In this document: positions 1 to 6,135 of the stretch, piece by piece | Numbering within the stretch: the first letter of the stretch is position 1 | Layout of the letters: the number at the start of each line of letters is the position of its first letter | NCBI GenBank assembly: GCA_035286595.1 | Contig: DATEDA010000078.1 | Location: 1-8,235 of the forward strand | DNA length: 8,235 nucleotides | Reading direction: 5' to 3' | Source: DATEDA01 sp035286595 | GTDB taxonomy: Bacteria; Pseudomonadota; Gammaproteobacteria; Burkholderiales; SG8-39 | The notes under the pieces: model-generated | Database searches by the model: none | Told to the model about the DNA's origin: nothing | Seen by the model: the letters and a program-made list of their open reading frames with translations, nothing else | Program-made: the position numbers and the translations under genes

Positions 1-1350
1 GGGCGTTGTCGCGGCCACCACCCTCGACTTCAGCTCGGCCTCGCGCTGTGCGTCCGGGGCGCGTTTGGCCTCGGCCGCGGCGAGCGCAGCAACCCGGGCG
101 CGCGCGAGCGGGGCGAACGTGCCGTCGGGATACTTCGCGAGGTAGGCCTCGAGCTCCACGCGGTTGGTGCTATTGCGCACCGACTCCCAGAACACCATTT
201 CGTCCGGCTGTGCTCTGGTCGGCGTCGCGGGCGTCGCGGGCGTCACGGGCGCGCTCGCTACGGGCTCGGCGGCGGGCGGAGGCGGAGCTCCCTTGCGGGA
301 CATGGCCTGCCATACGCCGGCCGCAGTGACGAGCACGACGATTCCGGCGACGATCGCCCAGCCCCAGGGCCGCGGCGCTTTACCGGGGACCGACGGCGGC
401 GCCGACCTTGAACCGGGCCCCGGGGGAAGGCTCTGCGGCCGCGACGGGCTGCTCGGATCCACGGCCGCGGCCGGCCGCAGGATCTCGGTGATGATCGTGT
501 CCTCCGATACGGTCGGGCTGACCGGAGAGGCGTGCGCGGCGACGATCGCGTCGCGGAGCGCCTCGGCGCTCTGGTACCGATCCTCCGGCTTCTTTGCGAG
601 CGTGGTCGCGAGGATCGCGTCGTAGTGCTCCAGGCCGCGCCCGGACCTCGCGGCCGAGGGTTTCGGCGCTTCAGTGTGGCAAACCGCGTAGGCGATCTGC
701 TCGGCGCTGCCGACGAAGGGTCTCGCGCCGGTAAGCAGCTGATAGAACACGACGCCGGTGGCGAAGATGTCGGCGCGGTGATCGATGGCCCGCGCCGCGT
801 ACTGCTCCGGCGCCATGTACCCGGGCGAGCCCATCACTGCGCCGGTCTGCGTCAGGTCCGAAGCTTCGATGCGGGCGATGCCGAAGTCGGCGACCTTCAA
901 ACGGCCGTTCATCATGAGGATGAGGTTCGCCGGCTTGATGTCGCGGTGCCACACCCGCCGCTCGTGGGCGTGCGCGAGCGCCTCGAGGAGCTGGGAGACG
1001 ATGCTGATCGCGTCCCGCTCCGCGAATTTCACCCCGCGCGTGAAGTACTCGCGGAGCGAGTTGCCTTCGACGTACTCCATCGCGATGTAGGCGACCTCGG
1101 CATCCTCGCCGTAGTCGTGCACCGCGACGATGCCGGGATGCGCAAGGCGCCCCGCCGCGCGCGCCTCGTTGCGGAAGCGGGCGAGCATCGCGGCTGCGGG
1201 TCGGTCGCCGGTGATCAGCTCCCGGCGGATGGTCTTGATCGCGACGATGCGTCGGATGCCGGGGTCGAAGCCCTTGTACACGACGCCCATCGCGCCCGTG
1301 CCGAGCACCTCGGTGATGTCGTACTTGCCAAGGCGGGCCGGCGTGCTCAC
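1..1350 (-). CDS. Hanks-type Ser/Thr protein kinase with single membrane span and exported C-terminal motif (C-terminus off window)
   Basis: Transfers phosphate from ATP to Ser/Thr of unknown target proteins. The kinase domain is cytoplasmic. About 450 residues are visible and the frame is open to the left edge, so the stop lies outside. The domain covers roughly residues 8-270 and has every core element: glycine loop GTGAMG (17-22), Lys39, helix-C Glu62, HRDIKPAN (135-142; catalytic Asp137, Lys139, Asn142), DFG (155-157), activation-loop Thr167/Thr169, and MAPE (179-182). It should therefore be active. Trp134 replaces the usual Val before HRD. A Pro/Ser-rich linker (about 293-325) leads to one membrane helix (about 329-347), a Pro/Ala/Thr linker, then FWESVRNSTN (387-396) and YLAKYPDGTFAPLARARV, a motif seen in proteobacterial kinase and caspase-like proteins. 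The start is GTG at 1350, because the next Met lies inside the glycine loop. It begins 7 bases after the gltL stop, so it probably belongs to that operon. The substrate and the exported tail's ligand are unknown. Confidence 0.93.
   Translation of the reverse strand, partial: MSTPARLGKYDITEVLGTGAMGVVYKGFDPGIRRIVAIKTIRRELITGDRPAAAMLARFRNEARAAGRLAHPGIVAVHDYGEDAEVAYIAMEYVEGNSLREYFTRGVKFAERDAISIVSQLLEALAHAHERRVWHRDIKPANLILMMNGRLKVADFGIARIEASDLTQTGAVMGSPGYMAPEQYAARAIDHRADIFATGVVFYQLLTGARPFVGSAEQIAYAVCHTEAPKPSAARSGRGLEHYDAILATTLAKKPEDRYQSAEALRDAIVAAHASPVSPTVSEDTIITEILRPAAAVDPSSPSRPQSLPPGPGSRSAPPSVPGKAPRPWGWAIVAGIVVLVTAAGVWQAMSRKGAPPPPAAEPVASAPVTPATPATPTRAQPDEMVFWESVRNSTNRVELEAYLAKYPDGTFAPLARARVAALAAAEAKRAPDAQREAELKSRVVAATTP
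221..247. repeat. Short 9-bp tandem repeat in the kinase linker
   Basis: Three consecutive copies of the unit ggcgtcgcg are present, the third with one change (ggcgtcacg). Read on the minus strand they encode the Pro-Ala-Thr linker just after the kinase membrane helix. The period is a multiple of three, so copy-number change would alter linker length without breaking the frame. Three short copies in GC-rich low-complexity coding sequence may simply reflect the repetitive linker. Confidence 0.7.
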
Positions 1351-1359
1351 GTACCCTTC
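1351..1359 (-). promoter_or_regulatory. Ribosome binding site of the kinase gene, overlapping the gltL stop
   Basis: On the minus strand the bases before the kinase GTG read TGAAGGGTAC. The GAAGGG purine run starts inside the gltL TGA stop codon, leaving only 3 bases between its last G and the GTG. That spacing is shorter than the usual 5-9 bases, so initiation is probably weak or depends on ribosomes finishing gltL (translational coupling). This is inferred from layout. Confidence 0.5.
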
Positions 1360-2092
1360 AGTGATGCAGGATCTTGGACAGGAACTGGACCGCGCGCTCG
1401 GAGCGGGGCTTGCCGAAGAAGTCGTCCTTCTTCGCGTCCTCGACGATCTCGCCCTTGTCCATGAAGATCACGCGGTTCGCTACCTTGCGCGCGAAGCCCA
1501 TCTCGTGCGTGACCACCATCATGGTCATGCCCTCTTGGGCGAGTCCGACCATGACGTCGAGCACCTCGTTGATCATCTCCGGGTCGAGGGCCGAAGTCGG
1601 CTCGTCGAAGAGCATCGCGATCGGGTCCATCGAGAGCGCGCGCGCGATGGCGACGCGCTGCTGCTGGCCGCCCGAGAGCTGGCCCGGATACTTGTGGGCG
1701 TGCTCCGTCAGGCCGACCCGCTCGAGATACTTCATGCCGCGTGCGGTGGCCTCGTCCTTCGACCGACCGAGCACCTTCACCTGCGCGAGCGCGAGGTTGT
1801 TGCTCACGGACATGTGCGGGAAGAGCTCGAAGTGCTGGAACACCATCCCCACCCGGGCGCGCAGCTTCGGCAGGTCGGTCTTCGGGTCGCCGACCGAGAT
1901 GCCGTCGACGACCACGTCGCCCTTCTGGAACGGCTCGAGCGCGTTCACGCACTTGATCAGCGTCGACTTGCCCGAGCCGGACGGCCCGCAGACCACCACC
2001 ACCTCGCCCTTGTCGACGTTGGTGGTGCAGTCCGTGAGCACCTGGAAGCTGCCGTACCACTTGCTCACGCCCTTCATCTCGATCATTGCCAT
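1358..2092 (-). CDS. gltL: Glutamate/aspartate ABC transporter ATP-binding subunit GltL
   Basis: This is the ATPase that drives the Glt importer. A dimer binds the cytoplasmic EAA loops of GltJ/GltK and couples ATP hydrolysis to uptake of acidic amino acids. The 244-residue protein is typical in length for the polar amino acid ABC ATPase family. Motifs in order: Walker A GPSGSGKST (36-44), Q-loop Gln86 within VFQHFELFPH, ABC signature LSGGQ (139-143), Walker B AMLFDE (159-164), D-loop SALD (167-170) and switch His196. All are intact. The chosen start, MAMIEMKG, is preceded by GGAG 8 bases upstream, in a run that overlaps the gltK stop codon. A longer open frame continues upstream but lies across gltK and gltJ in a different frame and lacks family similarity. 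The gene follows gltK by 11 bases and precedes the kinase gene by 7. Confidence 0.96.
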   Translation of the reverse strand: MAMIEMKGVSKWYGSFQVLTDCTTNVDKGEVVVVCGPSGSGKSTLIKCVNALEPFQKGDVVVDGISVGDPKTDLPKLRARVGMVFQHFELFPHMSVSNNLALAQVKVLGRSKDEATARGMKYLERVGLTEHAHKYPGQLSGGQQQRVAIARALSMDPIAMLFDEPTSALDPEMINEVLDVMVGLAQEGMTMMVVTHEMGFARKVANRVIFMDKGEIVEDAKKDDFFGKPRSERAVQFLSKILHH

Positions 2093-2103
2093 CGAAAGCG
2101 CTC

Positions 2104-2802
2104 CTACAGCTTGCCCGGCACGGCGATTCGCGCCTGCAGCCGCTTCACGAGGTAGGACAGGAAATAGCTGATGATGAAGTAGACCACCGCGACGAAGAGG
2201 TACATCTCCACGAGGCGCCCGTCGCGTTGCGCGACCTTGCTCGCAGCGCCCAGGAAGTCCGTGATCGAGAGCACGTACACGAGCGAGGTGTCCTGGAACA
2301 GGATGATCGTCTGCGTGAGCAGGATCGGCAGCATGTTGCGGAACGCCTGCGGCAGCACGACGTGCCCCATCGATTGCCAGTAGTTGAGCCCGAGCGCGTA
2401 GCCCGCCCAGACCTGGCCGCGCGGGATCGACTGGATGCCGGCGCGCATGATCTCGCAGTAGTACGCCGCCTCGAACAGCGTGAAGGTGATGAACGAGGAC
2501 ATGAACGCACCGACCTGGATCGGCTCGGTCGCACCGATCAGCCAGCCGCCCATCCACGGCACGAGAAAGTAGAACCAGAAGATCACCAGCACCAGCGGGA
2601 TCGAGCGCATCAGGTTGACGTACCCGCCGGCCAGCATCGCCAGCACCCTGAAGCTCGACAGCCGCATCATCGCGAGCAGCGTGCCCAGCACGATGCCGGT
2701 GGTCATGGCCATCACGGTGAGGGTGACCGTGAAGGTCATGCCCTCCCGGAAGAGGTAGCCGGCCGAGCGCTGGATGACGTCGAAGTCGAATCCGGTGAAC
2801 AT
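2104..2802 (-). CDS. gltK: Glutamate/aspartate ABC transporter permease GltK
   Basis: One of two inner-membrane permease subunits of the acidic amino acid importer (His/Glu/Gln/Arg/opine permease family). The 232-residue protein has several hydrophobic segments (about 22-46, 54-82, 98-116, 150-175 and 198-220). NLMRSIPLVLV (63-73) corresponds to the conserved segment of this family. The EAA loop, EIMRAGIQSIPRGQ and following residues (about 117-139), is the docking site for GltL. Translation starts at ATG 2802, with an AGGGGG ribosome site 8 bases upstream that overlaps the gltJ stop codon, suggesting coupled translation. The spacer from gltJ is 12 bases. Pairing with a second, non-identical permease next door is the normal arrangement for a heterodimeric channel. 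Confidence 0.95.
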   Translation of the reverse strand: MFTGFDFDVIQRSAGYLFREGMTFTVTLTVMAMTTGIVLGTLLAMMRLSSFRVLAMLAGGYVNLMRSIPLVLVIFWFYFLVPWMGGWLIGATEPIQVGAFMSSFITFTLFEAAYYCEIMRAGIQSIPRGQVWAGYALGLNYWQSMGHVVLPQAFRNMLPILLTQTIILFQDTSLVYVLSITDFLGAASKVAQRDGRLVEMYLFVAVVYFIISYFLSYLVKRLQARIAVPGKL

Positions 2803-2814
2803 GGCCGGATCCCC

Positions 2815-3573
2815 CTAGTGCCCGGCCTGCGGGGCGCCGCCGGCCGCGATCAGCCCCGGCACGGCGATCCGCTTCTCGAGCCAGCGCATCCCGAACGCGA
2901 TGACGATGTTGACCAGGATGTAGATCACCGTCGCCCCGGTGAACGCCTCGAACACCTGGAAGGTGAACTCCTGCATCGCGCGGGCGCGCGCGGTGAGCTC
3001 CAGCAGGCCGATCGTGAGCGCGACGGAGCTGTTCTTGATGATGTTCAGGAACTCGGAGGTGAGCGGCGGCATGATGATCCGGTACGCCTGCGGCAGCAGC
3101 ACGTAGCGGTAGGACTGGGGCAGCGTGAGCCCCATTGCCGTGCCGGCCATCCCCTGGCCGCGGGGGAGCGACTGGATGCCGGCGCGCACCTGCTCGGCGA
3201 CGCGCGCCGAGGTGTAGAAGCCGAGGCACAGGACCGCCGGGATGAACGCCGACCATGGCGGCGGCATCTGCTTGATCCACTCACCCACGCCCTGCGGCAC
3301 GACCTCGGGCAGAACGAAGAACCACAGGAACATCTGCACCAGCAGGGGGATGTTCCGGAACAGCTCGACGTAGGCGTTCCCGAGCCGGATCGCCCACCTG
3401 CTCGGTGTGGTGCGTACGACACCGACGAGCGATCCGATGGCGAGCGCGATGACCCACGCGGCGAGTGCGGTGGTGAGCGTCCAGACGACGCCGACGAGCA
3501 GGTAGTGGAGCCACGTGCCGCTGCCGTCGGCGGCGGGCTGCCAGAAGATGCCCCAGTTCCAGTTGTACTTCAC
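2815..3573 (-). CDS. gltJ: Glutamate/aspartate ABC transporter permease GltJ
   Basis: The second permease subunit, which pairs with GltK to form the inner-membrane channel. The 252-residue protein opens with MKYNWNWGIFWQ, close to the N-terminus I recall for E. coli GltJ (DWNWGIF). It carries YVELFRNIPLLVQ (68-80) and a textbook EAA loop, EQVRAGIQSLPRGQ through AMGLTLPQSYRYVLLPQAYR (about 127-167). Hydrophobic spans lie at about 24-53, 77-93, 108-123 and 210-230. The start is GTG at 3573, supported by the strong Shine-Dalgarno sequence GGGAGGA 8 bases upstream. It is separated from gltI by 104 bases holding a GC-rich hairpin, the only sizeable gap in the operon, while the genes after it are almost touching. 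Confidence 0.95.
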   Translation of the reverse strand: MKYNWNWGIFWQPAADGSGTWLHYLLVGVVWTLTTALAAWVIALAIGSLVGVVRTTPSRWAIRLGNAYVELFRNIPLLVQMFLWFFVLPEVVPQGVGEWIKQMPPPWSAFIPAVLCLGFYTSARVAEQVRAGIQSLPRGQGMAGTAMGLTLPQSYRYVLLPQAYRIIMPPLTSEFLNIIKNSSVALTIGLLELTARARAMQEFTFQVFEAFTGATVIYILVNIVIAFGMRWLEKRIAVPGLIAAGGAPQAGH

Positions 3574-3580
3574 GCAGCGT

Positions 3581-3588
3581 TCCTCCCT
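3581..3588 (-). promoter_or_regulatory. Strong Shine-Dalgarno of gltJ
   Basis: The minus strand reads AGGGAGGA here, a near-perfect match to the 16S anti-Shine-Dalgarno, with 8 bases before the GTG codon at 3573. It fixes the non-ATG start of gltJ and may offset reduced message downstream of the gltI-gltJ hairpin. Confidence 0.8.
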
Positions 3589-3632
3589 GGCGGATGCTGC
3601 CGCGGGGCGCGGCGGGCGGCCGCGGTGCGCAC

Positions 3633-3660
3633 GGGGCGGGGGCCGAACGGTCCCCGCCCC
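3633..3660 (-). promoter_or_regulatory. GC-rich hairpin in the gltI-gltJ spacer, probable mRNA stabiliser or attenuator
   Basis: GGGGCGGGG at 3633-3641 pairs perfectly with CCCCGCCCC at 3652-3660. Inside the loop, CC and GG can add two more pairs around a GUUC apex in the minus-strand RNA. The stem begins 17 bases after the gltI stop. No U-run follows, so it is not a classical intrinsic terminator. In many binding-protein operons, a stem-loop at this place protects the 3' end of the upstream message so that the periplasmic protein is made in excess over the membrane subunits; that role here is inference. Confidence 0.7.
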
Positions 3661-3677
3661 GGGGCGCTGCTAGACGG

Positions 3678-4586
3678 TCACTTGTACATCGCCGGATCGC
3701 CGGAGTCGGTCGGGCTGGCGATCACCCTCTTGAATTGCGCGCTCATCGGCACGTTCAGGTTGACGCCCTTCGGCGGCACCGGCTTCAGGAACCACTTGTC
3801 GTAGATGGCGCTGATCTGGCCGCTCTTGTAGAGCTGCGTCACCGCATTGTCGACGACCTTCTTGAACGCGGGATCGTCCCGGCGCAGCATGATGCCGTAC
3901 GGCTCGATGGTGTACGCCTCGGCTCCGATCGCCCAATCGGACGGGTTCCTGGCGCCCGCGACCAGGCTGTAGAGCAGGATGTCGTCCATGAAGAACGCCA
4001 CGGCCCGCCCGGTGTCGACCATCAGGAACGCCTCGGCGTGGTCCTTCGCCGCGACGATGTTCATGCCGAGGTTCTGCTTCTGGTTCTCCTCGGTCAGCCA
4101 CTTGATGTTGGTGGTGCCCGAGGTCGAGACGACCGTCTTGCCCTTGAGGTCGGCGAGCTTGCCGATCTTCGACGCCTTCTTGGCGACGTAGCGGTTCGCG
4201 GTCACGAAGTGGGTGATCGTGAACGCGACCTGCTTTTGCCGCTCGAGGTTGTTGGTGGTCGAGCCGCACTCGAGGTCGATCGTGCCGTTCGCCATCAACG
4301 GGATCCGCGTCGCCGAGGTCACCGGGTTCAGCTTGACGTCGATCTTCGGCACTTTCAGCTCGGCCTTGACCGCGTCGACGATCCGCAGGCAGATGTCCAG
4401 GGCATAACCGACGACCCGCTGCTGATCGTCGTAGTACGAGAACGGGATCGACGAGTCCCGGTGGCCGAGCGTGATCGAGCCGCTGTCCTTGATCTTCTTC
4501 AGGGTGCCGGTCAGCGCTTGTGCCGCCGCCGGCTGCGCCACCGCGAACGCGAGCGCGGCGACGACGGGAAGTGCGAGTTTGCGCAT
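3678..4586 (-). CDS. gltI: Glutamate/aspartate periplasmic binding protein GltI
   Basis: Captures glutamate/aspartate in the periplasm and delivers it to GltJK. It is 302 residues long, the same as I recall for E. coli GltI. A Sec signal peptide (MRKLALPVVAALAFAVAQPAAA) probably ends near residue 22. The solute-binding family 3 fold follows, including GHRDSSIPFSYYD (41-53), GYALDI (60-65) and CGSTTNN (107-113). From memory, the ligand contacts of the Shigella homologue are Arg24, Ser72, Arg75, Ser90 and His164 of the mature form. Here Arg43, Ser91, Arg94, Ser109 and His183 match, all with the same offset of 19, which strongly supports acidic amino acid specificity. The ATG is preceded by GAGGAG with a 7-base spacer. 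It is the first gene of the operon, with its own promoter upstream. Confidence 0.96.
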   Translation of the reverse strand: MRKLALPVVAALAFAVAQPAAAQALTGTLKKIKDSGSITLGHRDSSIPFSYYDDQQRVVGYALDICLRIVDAVKAELKVPKIDVKLNPVTSATRIPLMANGTIDLECGSTTNNLERQKQVAFTITHFVTANRYVAKKASKIGKLADLKGKTVVSTSGTTNIKWLTEENQKQNLGMNIVAAKDHAEAFLMVDTGRAVAFFMDDILLYSLVAGARNPSDWAIGAEAYTIEPYGIMLRRDDPAFKKVVDNAVTQLYKSGQISAIYDKWFLKPVPPKGVNLNVPMSAQFKRVIASPTDSGDPAMYK

Positions 4587-4650
4587 GCTGGGTCTCCTCG
4601 TTGTCCGGCACCGCGTTCGGTGGATGCTTCGGCGGGCCGGCAAAAGCTCG

Positions 4651-4679
4651 ATTCTATGTAGGTCTTTGCAGCTTGTCCA
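4651..4679 (-). promoter_or_regulatory. gltI: Sigma-70-like promoter of the glt operon
   Basis: On the minus strand, a -35 element TGGACA (4679-4674, 5 of 6 to TTGACA) is separated by exactly 17 bases from a -10 element TAGAAT (4656-4651, 5 of 6 to TATAAT). The expected transcript start is about 4644, giving a 5' leader of about 58 bases before gltI. The spacer is noticeably AT-richer than its surroundings. A weak dyad, GCAAAAG (4640-4646) and CTTTGC (4664-4669) on the plus strand, brackets the -10 element and could be an operator, but it is short enough to be chance. Confidence 0.75.
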
Positions 4680-4696
4680 AAGGCACAGCCGTCCTG

Positions 4697-6064
4697 CTAA
4701 TGCAGCTTCACCGGGGGCTCGGTCCGTCGCGTGATCATCCGCGCCAGGGTCTCGAGCGCGACTTTCCAGAAGCCGTGCAGGGCGAGCTCGTGCATCTTGT
4801 AGAGCGACACGTACATCAGCCGCGCGAAATAGCCCTCCACGAACAGGGCGCCGCCGACGAGCGCGCCCATCAGGCTGCCGACCGTGGAGTACTCGCCGAG
4901 CGAGACCAGCGACCCGAAGTCGCGGTAGCGGAACGGCTCGAGCGCCTTGCCGGCGAGCCGCCGCTTCATCTGCTTCACCATGTGCGAGGCCTGCTGGTGC
5001 GCGGCTTGCGCGCGCGGCGGCACCGTCATGTCGCGCCCTTGCCATGGGCAGGATGCGCAGTCGCCGATCGCGAAGACGTTCGGATCCCGGGTGGTCTGCA
5101 GCGTGGGAAGCACGGCGAGCTGGTTGATCCGGTTCGTCTCGAGCCCGTCGAGATGCTCCAGGAAGTCGGGCGCCTTGACGCCCGCCGCCCACACGACGAG
5201 CTCCGCCGGGATGATGCGTCCGCCGGCGAGCTTCACGCCGTCCGGCAGCACCTCCGCCACGCGCGACGAGGGGTGCACGAGCACGCCGAGCCCGCGCAGG
5301 AGCTTGGTCGCGGCGTCGGACAGGCGCTTGGGCAGCGCCGGCAGGATGCGATCGGCGGCCTCGATCACGTTGATCTTCACATCCTTCTCGGGATCGATGC
5401 GGTCGAGACCGTATGCGACGAGCTCGCGCGTCGTGTTGTGCAGCTGCGCGGCGAGCTCGACGCCGGTCGCACCCGCGCCAATGATCGCGACCTGGAGCTG
5501 CTCCGGCCGCAGGGGCTCGGTTTGGGCGTGCGCCCGGATGCAAGCGTTCACGAGGCGCCGGTGAAAGCGCTCCGCCTGGGGCGGTTCGTCGAGGCGCAGC
5601 GCATGCTCGGGGACGCCCGGCGTGCCGAAGTCATTGGTCTGGCTGCCGACGCCGAGGATCAGCGTGTCGTAGCCGACCTGGCGAGCCGGCGTGACCTCGT
5701 TGCCTTCCTCGTCGAAATACGGCGCCACGTGCACCTCGCGCCGCGAACGATCGAGCCCGACCATCTCGCCGACGCGGTAGCGGAAGTGGTGCCAGTGCGC
5801 CTGCGCGAGGTAGTCGAGCTCGTGGACCGCGAAGTCCATGCTGCCCGCCGCGACCTCGTGGAGCAGCGGCTTCCACAGGTGCGTGCGCGCCTTGTCGATC
5901 AGCGTCACGTCCGCTTTCCCGCGCTTCCCCAGCTTGTCGCCGAGGCGGGTGGCGAGCTCGAGCCCGCCCGCGCCGCCGCCGACCACGACGACGCGATGCA
6001 GGCGGTTTCCGATCCCGGATTCCTCCCGCGATGCGGAGCGGGCCGGCGGCGAGAGGTCGCGCAT
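4697..6064 (-). CDS. ndh: Type II NADH:quinone oxidoreductase (NDH-2)
   Basis: A single-subunit flavoenzyme on the cytoplasmic face of the inner membrane. It oxidises NADH and reduces quinone without pumping protons. The 455-residue protein is close to the usual family length. It has two Rossmann folds: the FAD motif VVVVGGGAGGLE (25-36) and the NADH motif IIGAGATGVE (194-203). The second FAD motif VFAIGDCA (330-337) and the quinone-site sequence AQAAHQQA (352-359) follow. The C-terminal region, with a hydrophobic stretch (VGSLMGALVGGALFVEGYF) and LYKMHELALHG, fits the membrane-anchoring end of NDH-2. The start at ATG 6064 has no clear Shine-Dalgarno sequence; an ATG 69 bases further upstream is in frame, but the added residues look non-native. 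The gene runs in the same direction as gltI, 110 bases upstream of it. No terminator is visible between them, so read-through is possible. Confidence 0.93.
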   Translation of the reverse strand: MRDLSPPARSASREESGIGNRLHRVVVVGGGAGGLELATRLGDKLGKRGKADVTLIDKARTHLWKPLLHEVAAGSMDFAVHELDYLAQAHWHHFRYRVGEMVGLDRSRREVHVAPYFDEEGNEVTPARQVGYDTLILGVGSQTNDFGTPGVPEHALRLDEPPQAERFHRRLVNACIRAHAQTEPLRPEQLQVAIIGAGATGVELAAQLHNTTRELVAYGLDRIDPEKDVKINVIEAADRILPALPKRLSDAATKLLRGLGVLVHPSSRVAEVLPDGVKLAGGRIIPAELVVWAAGVKAPDFLEHLDGLETNRINQLAVLPTLQTTRDPNVFAIGDCASCPWQGRDMTVPPRAQAAHQQASHMVKQMKRRLAGKALEPFRYRDFGSLVSLGEYSTVGSLMGALVGGALFVEGYFARLMYVSLYKMHELALHGFWKVALETLARMITRRTEPPVKLH

Positions 6065-6135
6065 CGCACGGATGTTACGCGAGCGGATTCGAGCGTAGTA
6101 TTCGCGCCCTCGACAGCGTGCCCCTCCAGCCAACC
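6065..6135. other. Divergent intergenic spacer between ndh and the PhoX-family gene
   Basis: This 71-base region must contain, or lie close to, the 5' ends of two divergent genes. I see no strong consensus promoter on either strand. The best plus-strand -10 candidate is TAGTAT at 6096-6101 (4 of 6), without a credible -35. There is no recognisable Pho box and no Shine-Dalgarno sequence before either start, so transcripts could be leaderless or the true starts could differ slightly. Confidence 0.5.

Noticed and set aside
532..1464. A 310-codon plus-strand open frame across the kinase gene
   Set aside because: It lies codon-on-codon opposite the kinase, has Arg/Asp/Val-biased composition and no motif. 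The minus-strand kinase reading has all catalytic residues.
2093..3280. An N-terminal extension of gltL in the same open frame, giving a 640-residue fusion
   Set aside because: The extra part overlaps gltJ and gltK out of frame and shows no family similarity. The ATG at 2092 has a correct ribosome site and gives the normal family length.
3633..3660. The spacer hairpin as a Rho-independent terminator
   Set aside because: No U-run follows the stem on the transcribed strand, and the operon clearly continues.
2086..3804. A 572-codon plus-strand open frame across gltJ and gltK
   Set aside because: The translation is low-complexity (His, Arg, Asp, Glu), as expected from the antisense of hydrophobic membrane proteins. 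Both permeases are unambiguous on the other strand.
4587..5543. An N-terminal extension of gltI into the ndh region
   Set aside because: The extension is an out-of-frame read of ndh. The ATG at 4586 begins a clear signal peptide with a good ribosome site.
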